Both the position numbers and the translations under genes were made by a program. A stretch of 64,000 nt of DNA. Origin: Leptasterias polaris. Lineage: Eukaryota; Echinodermata; Asteroidea; Forcipulatida; Asteriidae. The stretch spans positions 861,006 through 925,005 of the forward strand of contig JAZGTN010000223.1 in NCBI GenBank assembly GCA_037783415.1, in the 5' to 3' direction. The notes beneath the pieces were generated by a model that was not told where the DNA came from, made no database searches, and was given only the letters and a program-made list of their open reading frames with translations. Of this stretch, positions 45,620 to 60,200 are shown piece by piece (the stretch's first letter is position 1; the number at the start of each line of letters is the position of its first letter).

Positions 45620-48240
45620 CCAAAATGGTCTGAAAAAAGTTTTCTGCAAAGAAACGTTGCTATTCTGAAGCTGTTGGTTCAATCTAAGCGTGAACTGAGA
45701 CAAACAAAATTGAAACTGTTCAGATTGCTCTTATAGATTAATTCTTTGCTAACAAACATGGGTGTTCTGAAGCTATACTGGTTCAATCTGAGCTTGATCG
45801 GAGACCAAAAAACAAATTAAACTCACCAGAATAGTCTGAAAAATGTTTTTTGCAAAGAAACTTTACTATTCCGAAGCTGTTGGTTCAATCTAAGCGTGAA
45901 CTGAAACAAAAAAATCTGAAACTGTTCAGATTGCTCTTAGATTAAATCTCTGCTAACAAACAGGTGTGTTCTGAAGCTACTGATTCAATCTGAGCTTGAT
46001 CGGAGAAATAAATAAATCAAACTCACCAGAATGGTCTGAAAAAAGTTTTCTGCAAAGAAACTTTAGACCTACTATTCTGAAGCTGTTGGTTCAATCTAAG
46101 CGTGATCAGAGAGAAAAAAATCTGAAACTGTTCAGATTGCTCATAGATTAATTCTTTGCCACAAACATGGGTGTTCTGAAGCTACTGGTTCAATCTGAGC
46201 TTGATCGGAGACCCCCCAAAAATTAAACTCACCAGAATGGTCTGAAAACAGTTTTCTGCAAAGAAACGTTGCTATTCTGAAGCTGCTGGTTCAATCTAAG
46301 CGTGAACTGAGACAAACAAAAGTGAAACTGTTCAGATTGCTCTTAGATTAATTCTTTGCTAACAAACATGGGTGTTCTGAAGCTACTGGTTCAATCTGAG
46401 CTTGATCGGAGACCAAAAAAATTAAACTCACCAGAATGGTCTAAAAAAAGTTTTCTGCAAAGAAACTTTAGGCCTAGGCCTACTATTCTGAAGCTGTTGG
46501 TTCAATCTAACCGTGATCAGAGAAACAAAATCTCAAACTGTTCAGATTGCTCTTAGATTAATTCTTTGCTAACAAACATGGGTGTTCTGAAGCTATACTG
46601 GTTCAATCTGAGCTTGATCGGAGACCAAAAAACAAATTAAACTCACCAGAATAGTCTGAAAAATGTTTTTTGCAAAGAAACTTTACTATTCCGAAGCTGT
46701 TGGTTCAATCTAAGCGTGAACTGAAACAAAAAAATCTGAAACTGTTCAGATTGCTCTTAGATTAAATCTCTGCTAACAAACAGGTGTGTTCTGAAGCTAC
46801 TGATTCAATCTGAGCTTGATCGGAGAAATAAATAAATCAAACTCACCAGAATGGTCTGAAAAAAGTTTTCTGCAAAGAAACTTTAGACCTACTATTCTGA
46901 AGCTGTTGGTTCAATCTAAGCGTGATCAGCGAGAAAAAAATCTGAAACTGTTCAGATTGCTCATAGATTAATTCTTTGACACAAACATGGGTGTTCTGAA
47001 GCTACTGGTTCAATCTGAGCTTGATCGGAGACCCCCCAAAAATTAAACTCACCAGAATGGTCTGAAAACAGTTTTCTGCAAAGAAACGTTGCTATTCTGA
47101 AGCTGCTGGTGGTTCAATCTAAGCGTGAACTGAGACAAACAAAAGTGAAACTGTTCAGATTGCTCTTAGATTAATTCTTTGCTAACAAACATGGGTGTTC
47201 TGAAGCTACTGGTTCAATCTGAGCTTGATCGGAGACCAAAAAAATTAAACTCACCAGAATGGTCTGAAAAAAGGTTTTCTGCAAAGAAACTTTAGGCCTA
47301 GGCCTACTATTCTGAAGCTGTTGGTTCAATCTAACCGTGATCAGAGAAACAAAATCTGAAACTGTTCAGATTGCTCTTAGATTAATTCTTTGCCAACAAA
47401 CATGGGTGTTCTGAAGCTACTGGTTCAATCTGAGCTTGATCGGCGACCCCCCCCAAAAAAAAATAATAAATAATAATAATAATTAAAATTAAACATTAAA
47501 CTCACCAGAATAGTCTGAAAAAAGGTTTTTGCAAAGAAACTTTACTATTCCGAAGCTGTTGGTTCAATCTAAGCGTGAACTGAAACAAAACAATCTGAAA
47601 CTGTTCAGATTGCTCTTAGATTAATTATTTGCTAACAAACATGGGTGTTCTGAAGCTACTGGTTCAATCTGAGCTTGATCGGAGACCAACAAAAAATTAA
47701 ACTCACCACAATGGTCTGAAAAACGTTTTATGCAAAGTAACTTTACTATTCTGAAGCTGTTGGTTCAATCTAAGCGTGAACTGAGACAAACAAAACTGAA
47801 ACTGTTCAGATTGCTCTTAGATTAATTCTTTACTAACAAACATGGGTGTTCTGAAGCTACTGGTTCAATCTGAGCTTGATCGGAGACCAACAAAAAATTA
47901 AACTCACCACAATGGTCTGAAAAAAGTTTTATGCAAAGTAACTTTACTATTCTGAAGCTGTTGGTTCAATCTAAGCGTGATCAGAGAAAAAAAATCTGAA
48001 ACTGTTCAGATTGCTCTTAGATTAATTCTTTGCCAACAAACATGGGTGTTCTGAAGCTACTGGTTCAATCTGAGCTTGATCGGAGACCAAAAAAATTAAA
48101 CTCACCAGAATGGTCTGAAACAAGTTTTCTCCAAAGAAACGTTACTATTCAGAAGCTGTTGGTTCAATCTAAGCGTGAACTGAAACAAAAAAATCTGAAA
48201 CTGTTCAGATTGCTCTTACATTAAATCTCTGCTAACAAAC
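45620..48240. repeat. Diverged satellite edge: ~100-bp monomers as ~205-bp A-B dimers
   Basis: Two related monomer types alternate. Type A contains ACAAACATGGGTGTTCTGAA, GCTACTGGTTCAATCTGAGC and TTGATCGGAGAC. Type B contains ACTATTCTGAAGCTGTTGGT, CAATCTAAGCGTGA and AAACTGTTCAGATTGCTCTT. Both align with the core 100-bp monomer (GGTGTTxTGAA, CTGGTTxATTCTGAGC, GAGAC). Copies diverge noticeably and carry indels, including an (AAT)n insertion at about 47455-47490. The short frames here are repeat by-products. Confidence 0.9.
45749..47391. repeat. ~821-bp higher-order repeat, two copies
   Basis: 45749-46569 and 46570-47391 match nearly base for base over eight monomers (four A-B dimers), including private marks such as GAAGCTATACTGG, GTGTGTTCTGAAGCTACTGA, GAGAAATAAATAAATC, GACCCCCCAAAAATT and TTTAGGCCTAGGCCTACTAT. 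They arose by recent unequal exchange inside an older diverged array. Confidence 0.85.
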
Positions 48241-51200
48241 AAGGGTGTTGTGAACAAACTGGTTCATTCTGAGCGTTATCTGAGACGAAAAAAATTCAAA
48301 CCCCTCAAAACAGGCTGAGATTAATTTTTTACTAAGAAACAAGGGTATTGTGAACAAACTGGTTCATTCTGAGCGTGATCTGAGACGAAAAAATTCAAAC
48401 CCCTCCAAACACGCTGAGATTAATTTTTTACTAAGAAACAAGGGTGTTGTGAACAAACTGGTTGATTCTGAGCGTATTCTGAGACGAAAAAAATTCAAAC
48501 CCCTCCAAACACGCGGAGATTAATTTTTTACTAAGAAACAAGGGTGTTGTGAACAAACTGGTTGATTCTGAGCGTATTCTGAGACGAAAAAAATTCAAAC
48601 CCCTCCAAACACGCTGAGATTAATTTTTTACTAAGAAACAAGGGTGTTGTGAACAAACTGGTTGATTCTGAGCGTATTCTGAGACGAAAAAAATTCAAAC
48701 CCCTCCAAACACGCTGAGATTAATTTTTTACTAAGAAACAAGGGTGTTGTGAACAAACTGGTTGATTCTGAGCGTATTCTGAGACGAAAAAAATTCAAAC
48801 CCCTCCAAACACGCTGAGATTAATTTTTTACTAAGAAACAAGGGTGTTGTGAACAAACTGGTTGATTCTGAGCGTATTCTGAGACGAAAAAAATTCAAAC
48901 CCCTCCAAACACGCTGAGATTAATTTTTTACTAAGAAACAATGGTGTTGTGAACAAACTGGTTGATTCTGAGCGTATTCTGAGACGAAAAAAATTCAAAC
49001 CCCTCCAAACACGCTGAGATTAATTTTTTACTAAGAAACAAGGGTGTTGTGAACAAACTGGTTCATTCTGAGCGTATTCTGAGACGAAAAAAATTCAAAC
49101 CCCTCCAAACACGCTGAGATTAATTTTTTACTAAGAAACAAGGGTGTTGTGAACAAACTGGTTGATTCTGAGCGTATTCTGAGACGAAAAAAATTCAAAC
49201 CCCTCCAAACACGCGGAGATTAATTTTTTACTAAGAAACAAGGGTGTTGTGAACAAACTGGTTCATTCTGAGCGTATTCTGAGACGAAAAAAATTCAAAC
49301 CCCTCCAAACACGCTGAGATTAATTTTTTACTAAGAAACAAGGGTGTTGTGAACAAACTGGTTGATTCTGAGCGTATTCTAAGACGAAAAAAATTCAAAC
49401 CCCTCCAAACACGCTGAGATTAATTTTTTACTAAGAAACAAGTGTGTTGTGAACAAACTGGTTGATTCTGAGCGTATTCTGAGACGAAAAAAATTCAAAC
49501 CCCTCCAAACACGCTGAGATTAATTTTTTACTAAGAAACAAGGGTGTTGTGAACAAACTGGTTGATTCTGAGCGTATTCTGAGACGAAAAAAATTCAAAC
49601 CCCTCCAAACACGCTGAGATTAATTTTTTACTAAGAAACAAGGGTGTTGTGAACAAACTGGTTGATTCTGAGCGTATTCTGAGACGAAAAAAATTCAAAC
49701 CCCTCCAAACACGCTGAGATTAATTTTTTACTAAGAAACAAGGGTGTTGTGAACAAACTGGTTGATTCTGAGCGTATTCTGAGACGAAAAAAATTCAAAC
49801 CCCTCCAAACACGCTGAGATTAATTTTTTACTAAGAAACAAGGGTGTTGTGAACAAACTGGTTGATTCTGAGCGTATTCTGAGACGAAAAAAATTCAAAC
49901 CCCTCCAAACACGCTGACATTAATTTTTTACTAAGAAACAAGGGTGTTGTGAACAAACTGGTTCATTCTGAGCGTATTCTGAGACGAAAAAAATTCAAAC
50001 CCCTCCAAACACGCTGAGATTAATTTTTTACTAAGAAACAAGGGTGTTGTGAACAAACTGGTTCATTCTGAGCGTATTCTGAGACGAAAAAAATTCAAAC
50101 CCCTCCAAACACGCTGAGATTAATTTTTTACTAAGAAACAAGGGTGTTGTGAACAAACTGGTTCATTCTGAGCGTATTCTGAGACGAAAAAAATTCAAAC
50201 CCCTCCAAACACGCTGAGATTAATTTTTTACTAAGAAACAAGGGTGTTGTGAACAAACTGGTTGATTCTGAGCGTATTCTGAGACGAACAAAATTCAAAC
50301 CCCTCCAAACACGCTGAGATTAATTTTTTACTAAGAAACAAGGGTGTTGTGAACAAACTGGTTGATTCTGAGCGTATTCTGAGACGAAAAAAATTCAAAC
50401 CCCTCCAAACACGCTGAGATTAATTTTTTACTAAAAAACAAGGGTGTTGTGAACAAACTGGTTGATTCTGAGCGTATTCTGAGACGAAAAAAATTCAAAC
50501 CCCTCCAAACACGCTGAGATTAATTTTTTACTAAGAAACAAGGGTGTTGTGAACAAACTGGTTGATTCTGAGCGTATTCTGAGACGAAAAAAATTCAAAC
50601 CCCTCCAAACACGCTGAGATTAATTTTTTACTAAGAAACAATGGTGTTGTGAACAAACTGGTTGATTCTGAGCGTATTCTGAGACGAAAAAAATTCAAAC
50701 CCCTCCAAACACGCTGAGATTAATTTTTTACTAAGAAACAAGGGTGTTGTGAACAAACTGGTTCATTCTGAGCGTATTCTGAGACGAAAAAAATTCAAAC
50801 CCCTCCAAACACGCTGAGATTAATTTTTTACTAAGAAACAAGGGTGTTGTGAACAAACTGGTTGATTCTGAGCGTATTCTGAGACGAAAAAAATTCAAAC
50901 CCCTCCAAACACGCGGAGATTAATTTTTTACTAAGAAACAAGGGTGTTGTGAACAAACTGGTTCATTCTGAGCGTATTCTGAGACGAAAAAAATTCAAAC
51001 CCCTCCAAACACGCTGAGATTAATTTTTTACTAAGAAACAAGGGTGTTGTGAACAAACTGGTTGATTCTGAGCGTATTCTGAGACGAAAAAAATTCAAAC
51101 CCCTCCAAACACGCTGAGATTAATTTTTTACTAAGAAACAAGGGTGTTGTGAACAAACTGGTTGATTCTGAGCGTATTCTGAGACGAAAACAATTCAAAC

Positions 51201-54200
51201 CCCTCCAAACACGCTGACATTAATTTTTTACTAAGAAACAAGGGTGTTGTGAACAAACTGGTTCATTCTGAGCGTATTCTGAGACGAAAAAAATTCAAAC
51301 CCCTCCAAACACGCTGAGATTAATTTTTTACTAAGAAACAAGGGTGTTGTGAACAAACTGGTTGATTCTGAGCGTATTCTGAGACGAAAAAAATTCAAAC
51401 CCCTCCAAACACGCTGAGATTAATTTTTTACTAAGAAACAAGGGTGTTGTGAACAAACTGGTTGATTCTGAGCGTATTCTGAGACGAACAAAATTCAAAC
51501 CCCTCCAAACACGCTGAGATTAATTTTTTACTAAGAAACAAGGGTGTTGTGAACAAACGGGTTGATTCTGAGCGTATTCTGAGACGAAAAAAATTCAAAC
51601 CCCTCCAAACACGCTGAGATTAATTTTTTACTAAGAAACAAGGGTGTTGTGAACAAACTGCTTCATTCTGAGCGTATTCTGAGACGAAAAAAATTCAAAC
51701 CCCTCCAAACACGCTGAGATTAATTTTTTACTAAGAAACAAGGGTGTTGTGAACAAACTGGTTCATTCTGAGCGTATTCTGAGACGAAAAAAATTCAAAC
51801 CCCTCCAAACACGCTGAGATTAATTTTTTACTAAGAAACAAGGGTGTTGTGAACAAACTGGTTGATTCTGAGCGTATTCTGAGACGAAAAAAATTCAAAC
51901 CCCTCCAAACACGCTGAGATTAATTTTTTACTAAGAAACAAGGGTGTTGTGAACAAACTGGTTGATTCTGAGCGTATTCTGAGACGGAAAAAATTCAAAC
52001 CCCTCCAAACACGCTGAGATTAATTTTTTACTAAGAAACAAGGGTGTTGTGAACAAACTGGTTGATTCTGAGCGTATTCTGAGACGAAAAAAATTCAAAC
52101 CCCTCCAAACACGCTGACATTAATTTTTTACTAAGAAACAAGGGTGTTGTGAACAAACTGGTTCATTCTGAGCGTATTCTGAGACGAAAAAAATTCAAAC
52201 CCCTCCAAACACGCTGAGATTAATTTTTTACTAAGAAACAAGGGTGTTGTGAACAAACTGGTTCATTCTGAGCGTATTCTGAGACGAAAAAAATTCAAAC
52301 CCCTCCAAACACGCTGAGATTAATTTTTTACTAAGAAACAAGGGTGTTGTGAACAAACTGGTTCATTCTGAGCGTATTCTGAGACGAAAAAAATTCAAAC
52401 CCCTCCAAACACGCTGAGATTAATTTTTTACTAAGAAACAAGGGTGTTGTGAACAAACTGGTTGATTCTGAGCGTATTCTGAGACGAAAAAAATTCAAAC
52501 CCCTCCAAACACGCTGAGATTAATTTTTTACTAAGAAACAAGGGTGTTGTGAACAAACTGGTTGATTCTGAGCGTATTCTGAGACGAAAAAAATTCAAAC
52601 CCCTCCAAACACGCTGAGATTAATTTTTTACTAAGAAACAAGGGTGTTGTGAACAAACTGCTTCATTCTGAGCGTATTCTGAGACGAAAAAAATTCAAAC
52701 CCCTCCAAACACGCTGAGATTAATTTTTTACTAAGAAACAAGGGTGTTGTGAACAAACTGGTTCATTCTGAGCGTATTCTGAGACGAAAAAAATTCAAAC
52801 CCCTCCAAACACGCGGAGATTAATTTTTTACTAAGAAACAAGGGTGTTGTGAACAAACTGGTTGATTCTGAGCGTATTCTGAGACGAAAAAAATTCAAAC
52901 CCCTCCAAACACGCGGAGATTAATTTTTTACTAAGAAACAAGGGTGTTGTGAACAAACTGGTTGATTCTGAGCGTATTCTGAGACGAAAAAAATTCAAAC
53001 CCCTCCAAACACGCGGAGATTAATTTTTTACTAAGAAACAAGGGTGTTGTGAACAAACTGGTTGATTCTGAGCGTATTCTGAGACGAAAAAAATTCAAAC
53101 CCCTCCAAACACGCGGAGATTAATTTTTTACTAAGAAACAAGGGTGTTGTGAACAAACTGGTTGATTCTGAGCGTATTCTGAGACGAAAAAAATTCAAAC
53201 CCCTCCAAACACGCTGAGATTAATTTTTTACTAAGAAACAAGGGTGTTGTGAACAAACTGGTTGATTCTGAGCGTATTCTGAGACGAAAAAAATTCAAAC
53301 CCCTCCAAACACGCTGAGATTAATTTTTTACTAAGAAACAAGGGTGTTGTGAACAAACTGGTTGATTCTGAGCGTATTCTGAGACGAAAAAAATTCAAAC
53401 CCCTCCAAACACGCGGAGATTAATTTTTTACTAAGAAACAAGGGTGTTGTGAACAAACTGGTTCATTCTGAGCGTATTCTGAGACGAAAAAAATTCAAAC
53501 CCCTCCAAACACGCTGAGATTAATTTTTTACTAAGAAACAAGGGTGTTGTGAACAAACTGGTTGATTCTGAGCGTATTCTGAGACGAAAAAAATTCAAAC
53601 TCCTCCAAACACGCGGAGATTAATTTTTTACTAAGAAACAAGGGTGTTGTGAACAAACTGGTTCATTCTGAGCGTATTCTGAGACGAAAAAAATTCAAAC
53701 CCCTCCAAACACGCGGAGATTAATTTTTTACTAAGAAACAAGGGTGTTGTGAACAAACTGGTTGATTCTGAGCGTATTCTGAGACGAAAAAAATTCAAAC
53801 CCCTCCAAACACGCGGAGATTAATTTTTTACTAAGAAACAAGGGTGTTGTGAACAAACTGGTTGATTCTGAGCGTATTCTGAGACGAAAAAAATTCAAAC
53901 CCCTCCAAACACGCGGAGATTAATTTTTTACTAAGAAACAAGGGTGTTGTGAACAAACTGGTTGATTCTGAGCGTATTCTGAGACGAAAAAAATTCAAAC
54001 CCCTCCAAACACGCTGAGATTAATTTTTTACTAAGAAACAAGGGTGTTGTGAACAAACTGGTTGATTCTGAGCGTATTCTGAGACGAAAAAAATTCAAAC
54101 CCCTCCAAACACGCTGAGATTAATTTTTTACTAAGAAACAAGGGTGTTGTGAACAAACTGGTTGATTCTGAGCGTATTCTGAGACGAAAAAAAATCAAAC

Positions 54201-57200
54201 CCCTCCAAACACGCTGAGATTAATTTTTTACTAAGAAACAAGGGTGTTGTGAACAAACTGGTTCATTCTGAGCGTATTCTGAGACGAAAAAAATTCAAAC
54301 CCCTCCAAACACGCTGAGATTAATGTTTTACTAAGAAACAAGGGTGTTGTGAACAAACTGGTTGATTCTGAGCGTATTCTGAGACGAAAAAAATTCAAAC
54401 CCCTCCAAACACGCGGAGATTAATTTTTTACTAAGAAACAAGGGTGTTGTGAACAAACTGGTTGATTCTGAGCGTATTCTGAGACGAAAAAAATTCAAAC
54501 CCCTCCAAACACGCTGAGATTAATTTTTTACTAAGAAACAAGGGTGTTGTGAACAAACTGGTTGATTCTGAGCGTATTCTGAGACGAAAAAAATTCAAAC
54601 CCCTCCAAACACGCTGACATTAATTTTTTACTAAGAAACAAGGGTGTTGTGAACAAACTGGTTGATTCTGAGCGTATTCTGAGACGAAAAAAATTCAAAC
54701 CCCTCCAAACACGCTGACATTAATTTTTTACTAAGAAACAAGGGTGTTGTGAACAAACTGGTTGATTCTGAGCGTATTCTGAGACGAAAAAAATTCAAAC
54801 CCCTCCAAACACGCGGAGATTAATTTTTTACTAAGAAACAAGGGTGTTGTGACCAAACTGGTTCATTCTGAGCGTATTCTGAGACGAAAAAAATTCAAAC
54901 CCCTCCAAACACGCTGAGATTAATTTTTTACTAAGAAACAAGGGTGTTGTGAACAAACTGGTTGATTCTGAGCGTATTCTGAGACGAAAAAAATTCAAAC
55001 CCCTCCAAACACGCGGAGATTAATTTTTTACTAAGAAACAAGGGTGGTGAACAAACTGGTTGATTCTGAGCGTATTCTGAGACGAAAAAAATTCAAACCC
55101 CTCCAAACACGCTGAGATTAATTTTTTACTAAGAAACAAGGGTGTTGTGAACAAACTGGTTGATTCTGAGCGTATTCTGAGACGAAAAAAATTCAAACCC
55201 CTCCAAACACGCTGAGATTAATTTTTTACTAAGAAACAAGGGTGTTGTGAACAAACTGGTTGATTCTGAGCGTATTCTGAGACGAAAAAAATTCAAACCC
55301 CTCCAAACACGCTGAGATTAATTTTTTACTAAGAAACAAGGGTGTTGTAGTGTGAACAAACTGGTTGATTCTGAGCGTATTCTGAGACGAAAAAAATTCA
55401 AACCCCTCCAAACACGCTGACATTAATTTTTTACTAAGAAACAAGGGTGTTGTGAACAAACTGGTTCATTCTGAGCGTATTCTGAGACGAAAAAAATTCA
55501 AACCCCTCCAAACACGCTGAGATTAATTTTTTACTAAGAAACAAGGGTGTTGTGAACAAACTGGTTCATTCTGAGCGTATTCTGAGACGAAAAAAATTCA
55601 AACCCCTCCAAACACGCTGAGATTAATTTTTTACTAAGAAACAAGGGTGTTGTGAACAAACTGGTTGATTCTGAGCGTATTCTGAGACGAAAAAAATTCA
55701 AACCCCTCCAAACACGCGGAGATTAATTTTTTACTAAGAAACAAGGGTGTTGTGAACAAACTGGTTGATTCTGAGCGTATTCTGAGACGAAAAAAATTCA
55801 AACCCCTCCAAACACGCTGAGATTAATTTTTTACTAAGAAACAAGGGTGTTGTGACCAAACTGGTTGATTCTGAGCGTATTCTGAGACGAAAAAAATTCA
55901 AACCCCTCCAAACACGCTGAGATTAATTTTTTACTAAGAAACAAGGGTGTTGTGAACAAACTGGTTGATTCTGAGCGTATTCTGAGACGAAAAAAATTCA
56001 AACCCCTCCAAACACGCTGAGATTAATTTTTTACTAAGAAACAAGGGTGTTGTGAACAAACTGGTTGATTCTGAGCGTATTCTGAGACGAAAAAAATTCA
56101 AACCCCTCCAAACACGCTGAGATTAATTTTTTACTAAGAAACAAGGGTGTTGTGAACAAACTGGTTGATTCTGAGCGTATTCTGAGACGAAAAAAATTCA
56201 AACCCCTCCAAACACGCTGAGATTAATTTTTTACTAAGAAACAAGGGTGTTGTGAACAAACTGGTTCATTCTGAGCGTATTCTGAGACGAAAAAAATTCA
56301 AACCCCTCCAAACACGCTGAGATTAATTTTTTACTAAGAAACAAGGGTGTTGTGAACAAACTGGTTGATTCTGAGCGTATTCTGAGACGAAAAAAATTCA
56401 AACCCCTCCAAACACGCGGAGATTAATTTTTTACTAAGAAACAAGGGTGTTGTGAACAAACTGGTTGATTCTGAGCGTATTCTGAGACGAAAAAAATTCA
56501 AACCCCTCCAAACACGCTGAGATTAATTTTTTACTAAGAAACAAGGGTGTTGTGAACAAACTGGTTGATTCTGAGCGTATTCTGAGACGAAAAAAAATCA
56601 AACCCCTCCAAACACGCTGAGATTAATTTTTTACTAAGAAACAAGGGTGTTGTGAACAAACTGGTTCATTCTGAGCGTATTCTGAGACGAAAAAAATTCA
56701 AACCCCTCCAAACACGCTGACATTAATTTTTTACTAAGAAACAAGGGTGTTGTGAACAAACTGGTTGATTCTGAGCGTATTCTGAGACGAAAAAAATTCA
56801 AACCCCTCCAAACACGCGGAGATTAATTTTTTACTAAGAAACAAGGGTGTTGTGACCAAACTGGTTCATTCTGAGCGTATTCTGAGACGAAAAAAATTCA
56901 AACCCCTCCAAACACGCTGAGATTAATTTTTTACTAAGAAACAAGGGTGTTGTGAACAAACTGGTTGATTCTGAGCGTATTCTGAGACGAAAAAAATTCA
57001 AACCCCTCCAAACACGCGGAGATTAATTTTTTACTAAGAAACAAGGGTGGTGAACAAACTGGTTGATTCTGAGCGTATTCTGAGACGAAAAAAATTCAAA
57101 CCCCTCCAAACACGCTGAGATTAATTTTTTACTAAGAAACAAGGGTGTTGTGAACAAACTGGTTGATTCTGAGCGTATTCTGAGACGAAAAAAATTCAAA

Positions 57201-60200
57201 CCCCTCCAAACACGCTGAGATTAATTTTTTACTAAGAAACAAGGGTGTTGTGAACAAACTGGTTGATTCTGAGCGTATTCTGAGACGAAAAAAATTCAAA
57301 CCCCTCCAAACACGCTGAGATTAATTTTTTACTAAGAAACAAGGGTGTTGTAGTGTGAACAAACTGGTTGATTCTGAGCGTATTCTGAGACGAAAAAAAT
57401 TCAAACCCCTCCAAACACGCTGACATTAATTTTTTACTAAGAAACAAGGGTGTTGTGAACAAACTGGTTCATTCTGAGCGTATTCTGAGACGAAAAAAAT
57501 TCAAACCCCTCCAAACACGCTGAGATTAATTTTTTACTAAGAAACAAGGGTGTTGTGAACAAACTGGTTCATTCTGAGCGTATTCTGAGACGAAAAAAAT
57601 TCAAACCCCTCCAAACACGCTGAGATTAATTTTTTACTAAGAAACAAGGGTGTTGTGAACAAACTGGTTGATTCTGAGCGTATTCTGAGACGAAAAAAAT
57701 TCAAACCCCTCCAAACACGCGGAGATTAATTTTTTACTAAGAAACAAGGGTGTTGTGAACAAACTGGTTGATTCTGAGCGTATTCTGAGACGAAAAAAAT
57801 TCAAACCCCTCCAAACACGCTGAGATTAATTTTTTACTAAGAAACAAGGGTGTTGTGAACAAACTGGTTGATTCTGAGCGTATTCTGAGACGAAAAAAAT
57901 TCAAACCCCTCCAAACACGCTGAGATTAATTTTTTACTAAGAAACAAGGGTGTTGTGAACAAACTGGTTGATTCTGAGCGTATTCTGAGACGAAAAAAAT
58001 TCAAACCCCTCCAAACACGCTGAGATTAATTTTTTACTAAGAAACAAGGGTGTTGTGAACAAACTGGTTGATTCTGAGCGTATTCTGAGACGAAAAAAAT
58101 TCAAACCCCTCCAAACACGCTGAGATTAATTTTTTACTAAGAAACAAGGGTGTTGTGAACAAACTGGTTCATTCTGAGCGTATTCTGAGACGAAAAAAAT
58201 TCAAACCCCTCCAAACACGCTGAGATTAATTTTTTACTAAGAAACAAGGGTGTTGTGAACAAACTGGTTGATTCTGAGCGTATTCTGAGACGAAAAAAAT
58301 TCAAACCCCTCCAAACACGCGGAGATTAATTTTTTACTAAGAAACAAGGGTGTTGTGAACAAACTGGTTGATTCTGAGCGTATTCTGAGACGAAAAAAAT
58401 TCAAACCCCTCCAAACACGCTGAGATTAATTTTTTACTAAGAAACAAGGGTGTTGTGAACAAACTGGTTGATTCTGAGCGTATTCTGAGACGAAAATAAA
58501 TCAAACCCCTCCAAACACGCTGAGATTAATTTTTTACTAAGAAACAAGGGTGTTGTGAACAAACTGGTTCATTCTGAGCGTATTCTGAGACGAAAAAAAT
58601 TCAAACCCCTCCAAACACGCTGACATTAATTTTTTACTAAGAAACAAGGGTGTTGTGAACAAACTGGTTGATTCTGAGCGTATTCTGAGACGAAAAAAAT
58701 TCAAACCCCTCCAAACACGCGGAGATTAATTTTTTACTAAGAAACAAGGGTGTTGTGAACAAACTGGTTCATTCTGAGCGTATTCTGAGACGAAAAAAAT
58801 TCAAACCCCTCCAAACACGCTGACATTAATTTTTTACTAAGAAACAAGGGTGTTGTGAACAAACTGGTTGATTCTGAGCGTATTCTGAGACGAAAAAAAT
58901 TCAAACCCCTCCAAACACGCGGAGATTAATTTTTTACTAAGAAACAAGGGTGTTGTGAACAAACTGGTTGATTCTGAGCGTATTCTGAGACGAAAAAAAT
59001 TCAAACCCCTCCAAACACGCTGAGATTAATTTTTTACTAAGAAACAAGGGTGTTGTGAACAAACTGGTTGATTCTAAGCGTATTCTGAGACGAAAAAAAT
59101 TCAAACCCCTCCAAACACGCTGAGATTAATTTTTTACTAAGAAACAAGGGTGTTGTGAACAAACTGGTTGATTCTGAGCGTATTCTGAGACGAAAAAAAT
59201 TCAAACCCCTCCAAACACGCTGAGATTAATTTTTTACTAAGAAACAAGGGTGTTGTGAACAAACTGGTTGATTCTGAGCGTATTCTGAGACGAAAAAAAT
59301 TCAAACCCCTCCAAACACGCTGAGATTAATTTTTTACTAAGAAACAAGGGTGTTGTGAACAAACTGGTTGATTCTGAGCGTATTCTGAGACGAAAAAAAT
59401 TCAAACCCCTCCAAACACGCTGAGATTAATTTTTTACTAAGAAACAAGGGTGTTGTGAACAAACTGGTTGATTCTGAGCGTATTCTGAGACGAAAAAAAT
59501 TCAAACTCCTCCAAACACGCGGAGATTAATTTTTTACTAAGAAACAAGGGTGTTGTGAACAAACTGGTTCATTCTGAGCGTATTCTGAGACGAAAAAAAT
59601 TCAAACCCCTCCAAACACGCTGAGATTAATTTTTTACTAAGAAACAAGGGTGTTGTGAACAAACTGGTTCATTCTGAGCGTATTCTGAGACGAAAAAAAT
59701 TCAAACCCCTCCAAACACGCGGAGATTAATTTTTTACTAAGAAACAAGGGTGTTGTGAACAAACTGGTTGATTCTGAGCGTATTCTGAGACGAAAACAAT
59801 TCAAACCCCTCCAAACACGCGGAGATTAATTTTTTACTAAGAAACAAGGGTGTTGTGAACAAACTGGTTGATTCTGAGCGTATTCTGAGACGAAAAAAAT
59901 TCAAACCCCTCCAAACACGCGGAGATTAATTTTTTACTAAGAAACAAGGGTGTTGTGAACAAACTGGTTGATTCTGAGCGTATTCTGAGACGAAAAAAAT
60001 TCAAACCCCTCCAAACACGCTGAGATTAATTTTTTACTAAGAAACAAGGGTGTTGTGAACAAACTGGTTGATTCTGAGCGTATTCTGAGACGAAAAAAAT
60101 TCAAACCCCTCCAAACACGCTGAGATTAATTTTTTACTAAGAAACAAGGGTGTTGTGAACAAACTGGTTCATTCTGAGCGTATTCTGAGACGAAAAAAAT

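Noticed and set aside
46356..48224. Short plus-strand frames with KLLVQSELDRRPKK
   Set aside because: They come from the A-type satellite monomer and appear wherever indels allow; no sign of coding selection.
55229..57462. Two 76-codon minus-strand frames (MFTTPLFLSKKLMSACLEGF...)
   Set aside because: Identical by-products of the satellite, opened only by a few-base gain in two monomers 2003 bases apart.
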